Notes under the pieces: model-generated
What the model saw: the letters and a program-made list of their open reading frames with translations, nothing else
What the model was told of the DNA's origin: nothing
Databases searched by the model: none
Source: G963674505 sp964575975
Lineage (GTDB): Bacteria; Desulfobacterota; Desulfobacteria; Desulfobacterales; SKZT01
Direction: 5' to 3'
NCBI GenBank assembly: GCA_964575975.1
Contig: CAZNTU010000074.1
Location: 1-24,809 of the forward strand
Length of the DNA stretch: 24,809 nucleotides
Program-made: the position numbers and the translations under genes
Shown here: piece after piece, positions 1 to 8,017 of the stretch
Layout of the letters: every line of letters begins with the position of its first letter
How positions within the stretch are numbered: the first letter of the stretch is position 1

Positions 1-1002
1 GAGTACGCCAACGTGCAGCCACATTCGGGCTCCCAGGCCAACATGGCGGTCTATTTCGCCCTTCTGGAACCGGGCGACACGGTCATGGGCATGGACTTGG
101 CCCATGGAGGGCATCTGACCCACGGCAGCCCCGCCAGTTTCTCGGGCAAGCTCTTCAAATTCGTGCATTACGGCGTCAAAAAGGAGACGGGGACCATCGA
201 TTACGACATGGCCGCCGAACTTGCCCGAACTCATCGGCCCAAGATGATCGTCGCCGGCGCCAGCGCCTACCCCAGAATCATCGATTTCGTCCGGTTCGCC
301 GAAATCGCCGCGTCGGTGGACGCCAAGCTCATGGTCGATATGGCGCACATCGCGGGGCTTGTGGCTGCGGGGCTTCATCCCTCGCCGGTTCCCCACTCCC
401 ACGTGGTGACATCCACCACCCATAAAACCCTGAGAGGTCCCAGAGGCGGACTGATTCTGGCCAAGAGCGACTTTTCCAAAAGCTTGAACAGCCAGATTTT
501 TCCGGGGATACAAGGCGGACCGCTCATGCATGTCATCGCGGCCAAAGCGGTGGCGTTCAAGGAGGCCTTGTCTCCGTCGTTCAAGAAGTACCAGGAAAAC
601 GTGGTGAAAAACGCCAAGGCGCTCGCGGAGCAACTCGTGGAGGAGGGGGTGGATCTCGTTTCCGGCGGCACGGACAACCACATGATGCTGGCGGATCTGA
701 CAAGCCTGGGCATCACGGGCAAGGACGCGCAGGAGGTACTGGGAAAAGCGGGCATTACGGCCAACAAGAACGCGGTGCCGTTCGATACCCGAAGTCCCAT
801 GGTGACCAGCGGAATTCGATTGGGGACGCCCGCCCTTACCACCAGGGGCATGAAAACCGACGAGATGAAGACGGTCGCGAAACTGATAGTGGGCGTTTTG
901 AAAAACCCCGAGAACAATACCGTAATCGAGAAGTCGCGAAAGAAAGTCCGCGAGCTTTGCGAGGCTTTTCCCCTGTATCCCGACGGGGAACGGGTGGGAT
1001 AG
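1..1002 (+). CDS. glyA: Serine hydroxymethyltransferase, 5'-truncated by the window edge
   Basis: This PLP enzyme interconverts serine and glycine while loading tetrahydrofolate with a one-carbon unit in the cytoplasm. The reading frame is open from base 1, and the GTG at 13 is an internal valine, not a start. The first visible residues (EYANVQPHSGSQAN) match the family at about residue 80, so roughly 80 N-terminal residues lie outside the window. Visible motifs are LAHGGHLTHGSP, the substrate-site segment DMAHIAGLVAAG, and STTHKTLRGPRGG, whose lysine (codon 424-426) is the PLP Schiff-base residue. The C-terminus is complete and ends at TAG 1000-1002. nrdR follows after 29 bases in the same direction, so glyA is probably the upstream member of the nrdR-rib operon. 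Identification is secure; upstream regulation cannot be seen. Confidence 0.97.
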   Translation, partial: EYANVQPHSGSQANMAVYFALLEPGDTVMGMDLAHGGHLTHGSPASFSGKLFKFVHYGVKKETGTIDYDMAAELARTHRPKMIVAGASAYPRIIDFVRFAEIAASVDAKLMVDMAHIAGLVAAGLHPSPVPHSHVVTSTTHKTLRGPRGGLILAKSDFSKSLNSQIFPGIQGGPLMHVIAAKAVAFKEALSPSFKKYQENVVKNAKALAEQLVEEGVDLVSGGTDNHMMLADLTSLGITGKDAQEVLGKAGITANKNAVPFDTRSPMVTSGIRLGTPALTTRGMKTDEMKTVAKLIVGVLKNPENNTVIEKSRKKVRELCEAFPLYPDGERVG

Positions 1003-1031
1003 GCGTTTGGAATCTCCCGAGGAGGACGACA

Positions 1032-1517
1032 ATGAAATGTCCGTATTGCGGCATTACAGACAACAAAGTGATCGATTCAAGGCTCAGCAAGGACGGTACT
1101 GTGATTCGCAGGCGAAGGGAATGCCTCGATTGCAAGCGGCGGTTCACCACCTACGAGCACATCGAGGAAATTCCGATCACCATAATTAAAAAGGACGGTC
1201 GTCGTGAGATTTTCCACCGGGACAAGGTTCGCTTGGGAATGAAACGCGCCTGCCAAAAGCGGAACATCAGCGTGGAAGCCATCGAGGATTTTATCGACGA
1301 GCTGGAGAGGGATCTGAAGGAAATAGAGGACAAGGAAATCCCCTCGTCCGTGGTTGGCGAAATGGTGATGAAAAAGCTCAAGAAATTGGACGACGTGGCC
1401 TATGTGCGTTTCGCCTCCGTTTATCGGGAATTCAAGGACGTCAACGATTTCGTCGAAGAGTTGAAGAAATTGTTGAGCAGCGAAAAGGAAAGCAACGGTT
1501 TTGGGAAAGATCGGTGA
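1032..1517 (+). CDS. nrdR: Transcriptional repressor NrdR
   Basis: NrdR is an ATP-cone zinc-ribbon repressor that senses (d)ATP and represses ribonucleotide reductase genes. The product is 161 aa, close to the usual 150-160. The N-terminal zinc ribbon is CPYC at the very start plus CLDC, followed by RRFTTYE; the ATP-cone fills the rest (IIKKDGRREIFHRDKV). I chose the ATG at 1032 because MKCPYC is the family's standard start and AGGAGG sits at 1020-1025, six bases upstream; the frame stays open further upstream without meaning. It lies between glyA and ribD, a common deltaproteobacterial arrangement. A class II reductase gene (nrdJ) is 13 kb away in the window and is a plausible target, but I could not see a clear NrdR box near it. 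Confidence 0.97.
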   Translation: MKCPYCGITDNKVIDSRLSKDGTVIRRRRECLDCKRRFTTYEHIEEIPITIIKKDGRREIFHRDKVRLGMKRACQKRNISVEAIEDFIDELERDLKEIEDKEIPSSVVGEMVMKKLKKLDDVAYVRFASVYREFKDVNDFVEELKKLLSSEKESNGFGKDR

Positions 1518-1530
1518 AACGACCGGCGGC

Positions 1531-2622
1531 ATGGACGCTTTTTACATGAACATGGCCTTGGATTTGGCCCGGAAGGGTCGGGGCTGGACCTCGCCCAATC
1601 CAATGGTGGGATCGGTGGTTGTTAAGGATGGTCAAGTGGTCGGTTCGGGGTACCATGAAAAGGCCGGAGGACCCCACGCGGAGGTCAACTCGTTGAACGA
1701 GGCGGGGGAACTCGCCGTCGGCGCCACTCTCTATATCACCCTCGAGCCTTGCAACCACACGGGAAGGACTCCGCCCTGCACGCGAAAGATCCTGGAGTCG
1801 GGAGTCGCGCGGGTGGTCTCGGCCATGCGCGATCCCAACCCGATTGCGGGAGGGGGGGGCGAATTCTTGCGGGAAAGGGGAATCCAAGTCGACGTCGGGG
1901 TGGAACAACGGCAGGCGGAAAGGCTCAACGAATTTTTCATCAAGCACACCCTGACGAAGCGTCCGTTCGTGATATTGAAATGCGCGGCCACGCTGGACGG
2001 AAGAATAGCGACCAGGACCGGCCATTCCAAATGGGTCACGGGTCCGTCTTCCAGAAACTACGTTCACGAGATTCGCCATGCGGTGGACGGGATCTTGGTG
2101 GGATCGGGCACGGTGGAGCAGGACGATCCCAGTCTTACCACCCGGTTGGAGAACGGAACCGGCAAGGACCCGGTCCGGATCGTCGCGGACACGCGTCTTT
2201 CCGTTTCCGAAGATGCTCGGTTTTTGAACGTCGGATCCGACTCCGGGGCCCTGATTGCGACTGGTCCGGATATCCCTTGCGGCAAAAGGGAAAATCTCGA
2301 GAAAAAGGGCGTGAAGATCGTCCAGACGCCACTGCTAAACGGAAGAGTCGATTTGGAGTCTCTCATGGACCAATTGGGCGCCATGGGTATCCAAAGCCTT
2401 CTTGTGGAGGGCGGGGCGAGCTTGGCGGCGTCCGCTCTTTCTTGCGGAATCGTGGACAAGGTCTTATTCTTTTATGCTCCGAAGATAATGGGCGGCGACG
2501 ACGGCGTGCCGATATGCCGGGGCGCGGGGCCGGAAAAAATGAGCGAGTGCATCCAACTGAAAGATGTCGAGGTGCATCGGTTCGACGACGACATCATGGT
2601 CGAAGGCTATATCGAGAAATAA
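1531..2622 (+). CDS. ribD: Bifunctional riboflavin deaminase/reductase RibD
   Basis: RibD carries out the second and third steps of riboflavin synthesis: deamination of the pyrimidine intermediate, then NADPH reduction of its ribosyl side chain. The 363 aa product has the zinc deaminase domain first: HAE at residues 49-51, with C74 and C83 in EPCNHTGRTPPC. A RibG/dihydrofolate-reductase-like reductase domain follows, beginning near LKCAATLDGRIA and containing LLVEGGASLA. The start at ATG 1531 (MDAFYMNMALDLA) matches the usual N-terminus and lies 13 bases after the nrdR stop. No good Shine-Dalgarno site is visible, so translation may be coupled to nrdR; a TTG at 1501 overlapping nrdR is the alternative. 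A run of eight G at 1852-1859 encodes a glycine patch. ribE follows after 11 bases. Confidence 0.95.
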   Translation: MDAFYMNMALDLARKGRGWTSPNPMVGSVVVKDGQVVGSGYHEKAGGPHAEVNSLNEAGELAVGATLYITLEPCNHTGRTPPCTRKILESGVARVVSAMRDPNPIAGGGGEFLRERGIQVDVGVEQRQAERLNEFFIKHTLTKRPFVILKCAATLDGRIATRTGHSKWVTGPSSRNYVHEIRHAVDGILVGSGTVEQDDPSLTTRLENGTGKDPVRIVADTRLSVSEDARFLNVGSDSGALIATGPDIPCGKRENLEKKGVKIVQTPLLNGRVDLESLMDQLGAMGIQSLLVEGGASLAASALSCGIVDKVLFFYAPKIMGGDDGVPICRGAGPEKMSECIQLKDVEVHRFDDDIMVEGYIEK

Positions 2623-2633
2623 ACGGTTTGGAA

Positions 2634-3308
2634 ATGTTTACGGGAATTATCGAGGGATTGGGGACCGTGTCGGCGGCACGACCGTCGGGCGAGGGAAAGA
2701 AGCTGACCATCGATGCGGACTTCTCCCTGGAAGGCAGCAAGATCGGCGACAGCATATGCGTTAGCGGCGCGTGCCTTACGGCCGTCGTTATGGAAAGAAA
2801 TCGTTTCAGCGTGGACGTGTCTCCCGAGACGCTTTCCCGAAGCACTTTCGGAAAGGCCAGGGCCGGGGAGAGGGTGAACTTGGAACGCGCATTGCGGCTG
2901 TCCGACCGATTGGACGGCCATCTCGTCTCTGGACACATCGACGGCACGGGAATAATCGCCGGCAGGGAAAAGACATCCAACGCGATCGTCGTCGAAATCG
3001 AAGCGCCCGAATTCCTTTGCCGCTATATGATCGAAAAAGGGTCCGTCGCCATCGACGGCATCAGCCTGACCATAAACTCCTGCGGAAAAACCGGCTTTTC
3101 GGTCAGCATCATTCCCCACACCGCCAAGTTGACCACCATAGGGTTCAAGCAAACGGGAAGTCCGGTCAACATCGAAACCGATATGATCGGCAAATACGTG
3201 GAAAAATTTATCAAAGGTCGGCGAGCCGACGAAAAGCCCGGGGAAAAATCGGGCGTCGGCATGGAGCTGTTGGCCAAGGCCGGCTTTTTGAATACGAATT
3301 ACAAGTGA
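2634..3308 (+). CDS. ribE: Riboflavin synthase, alpha subunit
   Basis: This enzyme dismutates two molecules of 6,7-dimethyl-8-ribityllumazine into riboflavin and the pyrimidine precursor, acting as a cytoplasmic trimer. The 224 aa protein has the two tandem lumazine-binding barrels of the family. The first starts with the hallmark MFTGIIEGLGTV at residue 1. The second begins near residue 98 with VSGHIDGTGII and contains VAIDGISLTI. The start at ATG 2634 is fixed by the MFTGIIE motif. The frame is also open upstream through ribD, but that part has no homology. The ribosome-binding site is weak. The C-terminal tail after about residue 195 is a little longer than usual and charged. In some naming schemes this gene is ribC. 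Confidence 0.96.
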   Translation: MFTGIIEGLGTVSAARPSGEGKKLTIDADFSLEGSKIGDSICVSGACLTAVVMERNRFSVDVSPETLSRSTFGKARAGERVNLERALRLSDRLDGHLVSGHIDGTGIIAGREKTSNAIVVEIEAPEFLCRYMIEKGSVAIDGISLTINSCGKTGFSVSIIPHTAKLTTIGFKQTGSPVNIETDMIGKYVEKFIKGRRADEKPGEKSGVGMELLAKAGFLNTNYK

Positions 3309-3332
3309 GAATCAAAGGAGTTTGAACAAGAG

Positions 3333-4547
3333 ATGCCGCTTTTGACGATTGAAGAAGCGATTCGGGAAATTCGGGTCGGACGTATGGTCGTTCTGGTCGA
3401 CGACGAGGACAGGGAGAACGAGGGCGACTTTTGCATGGCCGCCGAGAAGATAACCCCCGAAGCCATCAATTTCATGGCGAAATATGGACGAGGCCTGATC
3501 TGTCTTTCCTTGACCGAGGAAAAAATCAAATCGCTGGATCTTCCCATGATGGTGGACGACAACACGTCGCCGTACAAGACGGGTTTCACCGTTTCTATAG
3601 AAGCGAGAAAGGGGGTTTCGACGGGAATATCCGCTTTCGACCGCGCCACGACGGTTTTGACGGCGGTGGCGGACAACGCCACGCCCAACGACTTGGTTCG
3701 TCCGGGGCACGTATTTCCGCTGCGAGCGAAAAAGGGCGGGGTCATGGTTCGCGCGGGCCAGACGGAGGGATCGGTGGATCTTGCCCGTTTGGCGGGATTG
3801 AAGCCTTCGGCCGTCATTTGCGAGATCATGGACGAGGACGGAAGCATGGCCAGGATGAAGGCTCTGGAAAAACTCAGTCAGGAGCACGGAATCGGGATTT
3901 GCACCATAGCGGACTTGATCGAGTACCGAATGAGGACCGAGTCTTTCGTGAGGCGCTCCGCAGAGGCCGTCGTGCCCACCGCGCACGCGGGAACGTTCAA
4001 GGCCGTCGTCTACGAAAACGAAGTGGAGGATCTTCAGCACGTCGCACTGATCAAAGGGGACATCGACCCGTCCAAGCCGGTTCTGGTGCGCGTCCATTCC
4101 GAATGCCTGACGGGCGACATTTTCGGGTCGTTGCGTTGCGATTGCGGAGAGCAGCTCTATAGGGCAATGCAAATGATCGACAGGGAAGGTTCCGGCATAG
4201 TGATCTACATACGCCAGGAAGGTCGGGGCATCGGATTGATCAACAAGCTGAAAGCCTACAACCTTCAAGACAAGGGACTCGACAGAATGGAAGCCAACGA
4301 AGAGCTGGGATTCAAGCCTGACCTGAGACATTACGGGATCGGAGCGCAAGTGCTGGTGAACCTGGGCGTCAAGAAAATGAGAATCCTGACCAACAATCCC
4401 AAAAAAATGGTCGGACTTCAAGGGTACGGCCTGGAGGTGGTCGAGCAGATTCCCATCGAGGTCGAGCCCAACGAATTCAACAAATGCTTTTTAGAATGCA
4501 AAAAGCTCAAGCAGGGGCACTTGCTGAACATTGACGCCAATCCGTAA
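3333..4547 (+). CDS. ribBA: RibBA: DHBP synthase / GTP cyclohydrolase II fusion
   Basis: This 404 aa bifunctional enzyme supplies both riboflavin precursors. The N-terminal domain (about 1-200) makes 3,4-dihydroxy-2-butanone 4-phosphate from ribulose 5-phosphate; it shows the acidic motif DDEDRENEGDF and later the segment HVFPLRAKKGGV. The C-terminal domain (about 205-404) is GTP cyclohydrolase II, with the zinc cysteines C258, C269 and C271 in SECLTGDIFGSLRCDCGEQ and the GTP-site motif RQEGRGIGL. The length is typical of a complete fusion with both active sites present. AAAGGAG at 3314-3320 serves ATG 3333 with rather long spacing. It follows ribE by 24 bases and precedes ribH by 80 bases, completing the pathway in one cluster. 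Confidence 0.97.
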   Translation: MPLLTIEEAIREIRVGRMVVLVDDEDRENEGDFCMAAEKITPEAINFMAKYGRGLICLSLTEEKIKSLDLPMMVDDNTSPYKTGFTVSIEARKGVSTGISAFDRATTVLTAVADNATPNDLVRPGHVFPLRAKKGGVMVRAGQTEGSVDLARLAGLKPSAVICEIMDEDGSMARMKALEKLSQEHGIGICTIADLIEYRMRTESFVRRSAEAVVPTAHAGTFKAVVYENEVEDLQHVALIKGDIDPSKPVLVRVHSECLTGDIFGSLRCDCGEQLYRAMQMIDREGSGIVIYIRQEGRGIGLINKLKAYNLQDKGLDRMEANEELGFKPDLRHYGIGAQVLVNLGVKKMRILTNNPKKMVGLQGYGLEVVEQIPIEVEPNEFNKCFLECKKLKQGHLLNIDANP

Positions 4548-4565
4548 GTCTCTTGCTAAAAACTG

Positions 4566-4594
4566 TTTACAGACAATCGATATTATCGTATTCA
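4566..4594 (+). promoter_or_regulatory. Possible internal promoter before ribH-nusB
   Basis: In the 80-base gap between ribBA and ribH, TTTACA (4566-4571) and TATTCA (4589-4594) are separated by 17 bases. The -35 is a five-of-six match, the -10 only about three of six. It is the only gap in the rib cluster long enough for a promoter. This is a weak candidate based on motif and spacing alone. Confidence 0.22.
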
Positions 4595-4627
4595 GACAAA
4601 CTTCAATTTCGCCGGGAGGTATATTAT

Positions 4628-5101
4628 ATGGCAAGAATCATCGAAGGCAACCTGATCGCCGAGGGGAAAAAATTCGCGCTCGTCACGGCCCGCTTCAACG
4701 ACTTTATCGTCGACAGGCTTACCGGCGGAGCGATAGACGCGCTGACCCGGTGCGGCGCAAAAGAAGAGGACATCGTAATCGTTAAGGCTCCCGGTTCCTT
4801 TGAAATTCCGCTCGTCGCGAAAAAAATGGCAATGACGAAAAAATTCGACGCGATCATTTGCCTCGGCGCCGTAATTAGAGGCGCCACGGCCCATTTCGAA
4901 TACGTGAGCGCCGAAGTGTCCAAGGGCGTCGCCTCGGTCGGGCTTGAATCCGGGATTCCCGTGATTTTCGGCGTACTCACCACCGATACTATCGAACAGG
5001 CGATCGAACGCGCCGGTGCCAAAGCGGGCAACAAGGGATGGGACTCGGCAATGGCGGCCGTGGAAATGGCCAATTTGATGGAGATCGTAGATCGAGAATA
5101 G
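4628..5101 (+). CDS. ribH: 6,7-dimethyl-8-ribityllumazine synthase
   Basis: RibH condenses the pyrimidine intermediate with dihydroxybutanone phosphate to give lumazine, the substrate of RibE, usually as an icosahedral or pentameric shell. The 157 aa product is of standard length. It shows VTARFNDFIVDRL, the PGSFEIPL loop, CLGAVIRGATAHFEYV with the catalytic histidine at residue 89, and FGVLTTDTIEQA. The start at ATG 4628 is supported by GGGAGG at 4614-4619, eight bases upstream; the open frame before it is not conserved. nusB follows after 16 bases, the usual neighbour. Confidence 0.97.
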   Translation: MARIIEGNLIAEGKKFALVTARFNDFIVDRLTGGAIDALTRCGAKEEDIVIVKAPGSFEIPLVAKKMAMTKKFDAIICLGAVIRGATAHFEYVSAEVSKGVASVGLESGIPVIFGVLTTDTIEQAIERAGAKAGNKGWDSAMAAVEMANLMEIVDRE

Positions 5102-5117
5102 TCAGTCAGAGAGAAAT

Positions 5118-5549
5118 ATGGGAAAACGTCGCAAGGCCAGAGAGTTGGCCATGCAGGCTCTTTATTATATGGATATCGGGAAGGATATCTCCCGCGCGCG
5201 GATAGAACTTTTTCTTGAATGCTTCAAACCCTCGGAAAACGTCGATTCTTTTTTCGAGAAATTGACCGACGGAGTGATCGATCATTGGGAGAGAATCGAC
5301 GAGGTTATCGAAACTTTTTCCAACAACTGGAAAATCAGCCGCATGTCTTGCGTGGATCGCAACATCTTGAGAATCGCGGTTTTCGAACTGCTGTTTTGCC
5401 CGGATATCCCTCCGAAGGTAACCATAAACGAGGCCATAGATATCGGCAAGAAATACGGTACCGAGGAGTCCGGCGGGTTCATCAACGGCATTTTGGACAG
5501 CATCCGTCAGGCTTTGGCAAAAGGGGAAATAGGCATTGAACAAAATTGA
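5118..5549 (+). CDS. nusB: Transcription antitermination factor NusB
   Basis: NusB binds boxA RNA together with NusE (ribosomal protein S10) and supports antitermination on rRNA operons. The 143 aa protein is all-helical and of family size. It begins with the typical MGKRRKARELAMQALYYMD and contains RNILRIAVFELLF, IPPKVTINEAIDIGKKYGT and GGFINGILDSI, the conserved second half of the fold. It sits directly after ribH, which is a widespread arrangement. Only a weak purine-rich ribosome-binding site is seen before ATG 5118. Confidence 0.96.
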   Translation: MGKRRKARELAMQALYYMDIGKDISRARIELFLECFKPSENVDSFFEKLTDGVIDHWERIDEVIETFSNNWKISRMSCVDRNILRIAVFELLFCPDIPPKVTINEAIDIGKKYGTEESGGFINGILDSIRQALAKGEIGIEQN

Positions 5550-5589
5550 TTTTCGGATTAACGAAAAAACAAGGACTTAAGGAGGCGTC

Positions 5590-6966
5590 ATGCAGGTCAG
5601 AAACATCTTACTGAAACAAGATGAAATTCCGCGGCAGTGGTACAACATACTTGCGGACATCAAAATGAACCCCCCGCTGGGCCCGGACGGCAACCCGGTC
5701 AAACCCGAAGATTTGGCTCCGGTTTTCCCCATGAACATCATCGAGCAAGAGGTCAGCCAAGAGCGGTGGATCGACATTCCGGAAGAGGTATTGGATGTCT
5801 ATACCATTTGGAGGCCTTCGCCGTTGGTTCGCGCCTACGCCTTGGAAAAAGCCTTGAACGCCCCCGTCAAAATCTATTACAAGAACGAGAGCGTGAGTCC
5901 TCCCGGAAGTCACAAGCCAAACACGTCGGTACCCCAAGCCTATTACAACAAGGTATTCGGAATCGAAAGGATCACCACCGAGACCGGCGCCGGACAATGG
6001 GGGAGCGCCCTTTCGTTCGCCTGCGCCCATTTCGGAATCGAGTGCAAAGTTTACATGGTCCGGGTCAGTTTCGACCAGAAACCCTATCGAAAAGCCATGA
6101 TGGAAGCATGGGGCGGAAAATGCGTGGCGAGCCCCAGCACGGAAACCAAAGCGGGCCGGGATATTTTGGCGATGGACCCGGACACGCCTGGAAGCCTCGG
6201 GATCGCCATCAGCGAAGCCATCGAGGCGGCCGTAGCGGACTCCACCGGCAAGACCCGTTATTCCTTGGGTAGCGTTTTGAACCACGTGATGCTCCACCAG
6301 ACCATTATCGGGCTGGAAGCCAAAAAACAGCTGGAGATGGTTGGCGACTATCCCGATGTCATAATCGGATGCGCCGGCGGAGGAAGCAACTTCGCGGGAC
6401 TCGCGTTTCCGTTCGTTCTGGATAAGATGAACGGTAAGCAAATCGAAATCTATCCGGTGGAACCCGCCGCCTGCCCCACGTTGACCCGCGCCCCCTTCGT
6501 CTACGACCACGGAGACACGGCAGGATATACGCCCTTGCTGCCAATGCACAGCCTGGGGCATACGTTCGTTCCGCCTCCGGTTCACGCCGGCGGTCTTCGT
6601 TACCACGGCATGAGCCCGGCGGTCAGCCAGTTGGTGGCGGAAGGCATTTTCGAGCCCAAGTCCGTGAAGCAATTGGACGCGTTGAAATCCGGCGTCCTGC
6701 TCGCCAGGACCGAAGGAATCATCCCCGCGCCCGAGACGACCCACGCCCTGGCATACGTTATCCAGGAAGCCGAAAAAGCCAAGCAGGAAGGCAAGGAAAA
6801 GACGATTCTTTTCAACTGGAGCGGCCATGGGCTTCTGGATCTGGGCTCCTACGAAAAATATTTCAGTGGCGTACTGGAAAATTACACGTTGTCCGACGAG
6901 GTCTTGGAAGCTGCGGAAAAGGTGTTCGAAAACTATCCCAAGCCGCAAATGCTCAAAAGCCGATAA
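5590..6966 (+). CDS. trpB: Tryptophan synthase beta-like protein, TrpB2 type
   Basis: This 458 aa PLP enzyme is the longer TrpB2 form of tryptophan synthase beta, which joins indole and serine and often works without a dedicated TrpA. The PLP lysine is K109 in PPGSHKPNTS. The catalytic glutamate is E131 in TETGAGQWGSA, and the phosphate-binding glycines are in GCAGGGSN (about 260-267). The N-terminal extension before the fold (IPRQWYNILADI) is typical of TrpB2. A strong AAGGAGG at 5579-5585 lies four bases before ATG 5590. No trpA or other trp gene is in view, so it may salvage indole or supply a second beta subunit. It lies 40 bases after nusB and may share that transcript. Confidence 0.93.
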   Translation: MQVRNILLKQDEIPRQWYNILADIKMNPPLGPDGNPVKPEDLAPVFPMNIIEQEVSQERWIDIPEEVLDVYTIWRPSPLVRAYALEKALNAPVKIYYKNESVSPPGSHKPNTSVPQAYYNKVFGIERITTETGAGQWGSALSFACAHFGIECKVYMVRVSFDQKPYRKAMMEAWGGKCVASPSTETKAGRDILAMDPDTPGSLGIAISEAIEAAVADSTGKTRYSLGSVLNHVMLHQTIIGLEAKKQLEMVGDYPDVIIGCAGGGSNFAGLAFPFVLDKMNGKQIEIYPVEPAACPTLTRAPFVYDHGDTAGYTPLLPMHSLGHTFVPPPVHAGGLRYHGMSPAVSQLVAEGIFEPKSVKQLDALKSGVLLARTEGIIPAPETTHALAYVIQEAEKAKQEGKEKTILFNWSGHGLLDLGSYEKYFSGVLENYTLSDEVLEAAEKVFENYPKPQMLKSR

Positions 6967-6995
6967 AAGCATTCCTCGGGCAATTATCGAAATAT

Positions 6996-7035
6996 AAAAA
7001 AGCGGCGTTCCTCCCGAAGGGCGGGGAATGCCGCT
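6996..7035 (-). terminator. Intrinsic terminator read on the minus strand
   Basis: Bases 7001-7035 form an inverted repeat of about 15 pairs with two wobble pairs and one bulged C. On the minus strand the apex can form a C(UUCG)G tetraloop, and the hairpin is followed at once by six U and an AU-rich tail (plus-strand A run 6996-7001). On the plus strand only CGTTTGC follows, so termination of trpB transcripts would be weak. No minus-strand gene is visible to use it. Confidence 0.6.
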
Positions 7036-7050
7036 CGTTTGCAGGATGAC

Positions 7051-7323
7051 ATGAAAGAGAATCCCGATCGGTTCGAGCGGCGCTGCCCCAGACTGGGGGG
7101 AAGCGTAGAACTCTCGTATTGCAAAATTTGCGGCGAGGATCGATCTCCTTGTTTCAAAATCTTCGATTGTTGGTGGGAAATTTTCGATATAGTTTCGCAC
7201 TTGAAGGAAACCATGCCGGAGAAGAAATTCAAGGAACTTGTCGATAAAAAGCCTCGCCCGAAGATAACGAGCATCGTGGAACTGGTGCGGGAAATCCAAA
7301 AGAACAACGCTTCCGAAAGTTGA
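7051..7323 (+). CDS. Small cysteine-rich protein of unknown function
   Basis: This is a predicted 90 aa soluble protein with five cysteines in the first 45 residues: CPRLGG, then YCKIC, then SPCFKIFDCWWEIFD. The spacing suggests a structural metal site or disulfides. The second half is charged and helical (LKETMPEKKFKELVDK). There is no signal peptide. From memory, similar short proteins with a CPRLG start and a DCWW segment recur in deltaproteobacteria, but I cannot name a function. I chose ATG 7051, preceded by a short AGGA at 7043-7046; TTG 7039 is an alternative. It begins 15 bases after the hairpin at 7001-7035 and is followed after 40 bases by the hydrolase gene, with which it may be co-transcribed. 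Confidence 0.72.
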   Translation: MKENPDRFERRCPRLGGSVELSYCKICGEDRSPCFKIFDCWWEIFDIVSHLKETMPEKKFKELVDKKPRPKITSIVELVREIQKNNASES

Positions 7324-7363
7324 CGTCGCCGACAAGATCGGAAACAAAAAGCAGGAGGGAAAA

Positions 7364-7990
7364 ATGATTATCGAATATATGCCCGTTGGTCCGATCATGG
7401 CCAACTGTTACATCGTCGGATGCGAAAAGACCGGGCTGGCCGCAGTCATCGATCCCGGAGACGACGCCGACAAAATATTGCTCAAGTTGGCGGAATTGAA
7501 GCTCAAGGTCAAGTATATCATCAATACCCACGGGCATTTCGATCACGTGGGGGCCAACAGGAAGATCAAGGAAGCCACCGGAGCCGAGCTTCTCATTCAC
7601 GATCAGGACGCTCCCATGCTGGCGCATCTTCCGCAGGCCGCCGCGTCTTTCGGTTTGAGGTGCGACAGCTCTCCCCCGCCGGACAGGACCATCGCCGACG
7701 GAGACGAGATAACGTTCGGGGAAATCACGCTTAAGGTCATCCACACGCCCGGGCATTCCCTCGGCGGAATATCCCTTCATGCCGGCAACTGCCTTTTCGT
7801 GGGCGACACCTTGTTCTCCGGCTCCATAGGAAGAACGGATTTTCCGGGCGGAAGCTTCGATACGCTGAAAAACAGCATCCGAAAAAAGCTCTTCCCCTTG
7901 GGAGACGATGTTCGCGTTTTTACGGGCCATGGGCCGGAAACGACGATCGGAAGGGAAAAAAAGTTCAATCCTTTCGTGGGGCTCCGGTAA
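7364..7990 (+). CDS. Metallo-beta-lactamase fold hydrolase, glyoxalase II-like
   Basis: The 208 aa protein belongs to the small glyoxalase II-like branch of the metallo-beta-lactamase superfamily (YcbL type), cytoplasmic thioester or related hydrolases. All metal ligands are visible: THGHFDH at residues 55-61, H131 in HTPGHSLGG, D148 in FVGDTLF and H189 in FTGHGPET. It lacks the C-terminal substrate domain of full-length glyoxalase II, so the true substrate is open. GGAGGG at 7354-7359 gives a clear start at ATG 7364. The family is widespread and often has no informative neighbours, as here. Confidence 0.92.
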   Translation: MIIEYMPVGPIMANCYIVGCEKTGLAAVIDPGDDADKILLKLAELKLKVKYIINTHGHFDHVGANRKIKEATGAELLIHDQDAPMLAHLPQAAASFGLRCDSSPPPDRTIADGDEITFGEITLKVIHTPGHSLGGISLHAGNCLFVGDTLFSGSIGRTDFPGGSFDTLKNSIRKKLFPLGDDVRVFTGHGPETTIGREKKFNPFVGLR

Positions 7991-8017
7991 CGCCTGTTCC
8001 CCGCCTCTGAAGCCCAA

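Noticed and set aside
1749..2633. Long open extension upstream of ribE through ribD, suggesting a 519 aa fusion
   Set aside because: The extension is out of frame with ribD and is not protein-like; the MFTGIIE motif fixes the ribE start at 2634.
3309..3332. Possible FMN riboswitch within the rib cluster
   Set aside because: The gaps between nrdR, ribD, ribE and ribBA are at most 24 bases, and the 80-base ribBA-ribH gap lacks the conserved RFN element.
3312..4421. 369-codon minus-strand ORF opposite ribBA
   Set aside because: Histidine- and arginine-rich translation with no motif; the opposite frame is an unambiguous RibBA.
5608..7404. 598-codon minus-strand ORF opposite trpB
   Set aside because: Composition is shadow-like (rich in R, G and F), there is no known domain, and the opposite strand carries a well-conserved enzyme. 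The terminator hairpin also falls within it.
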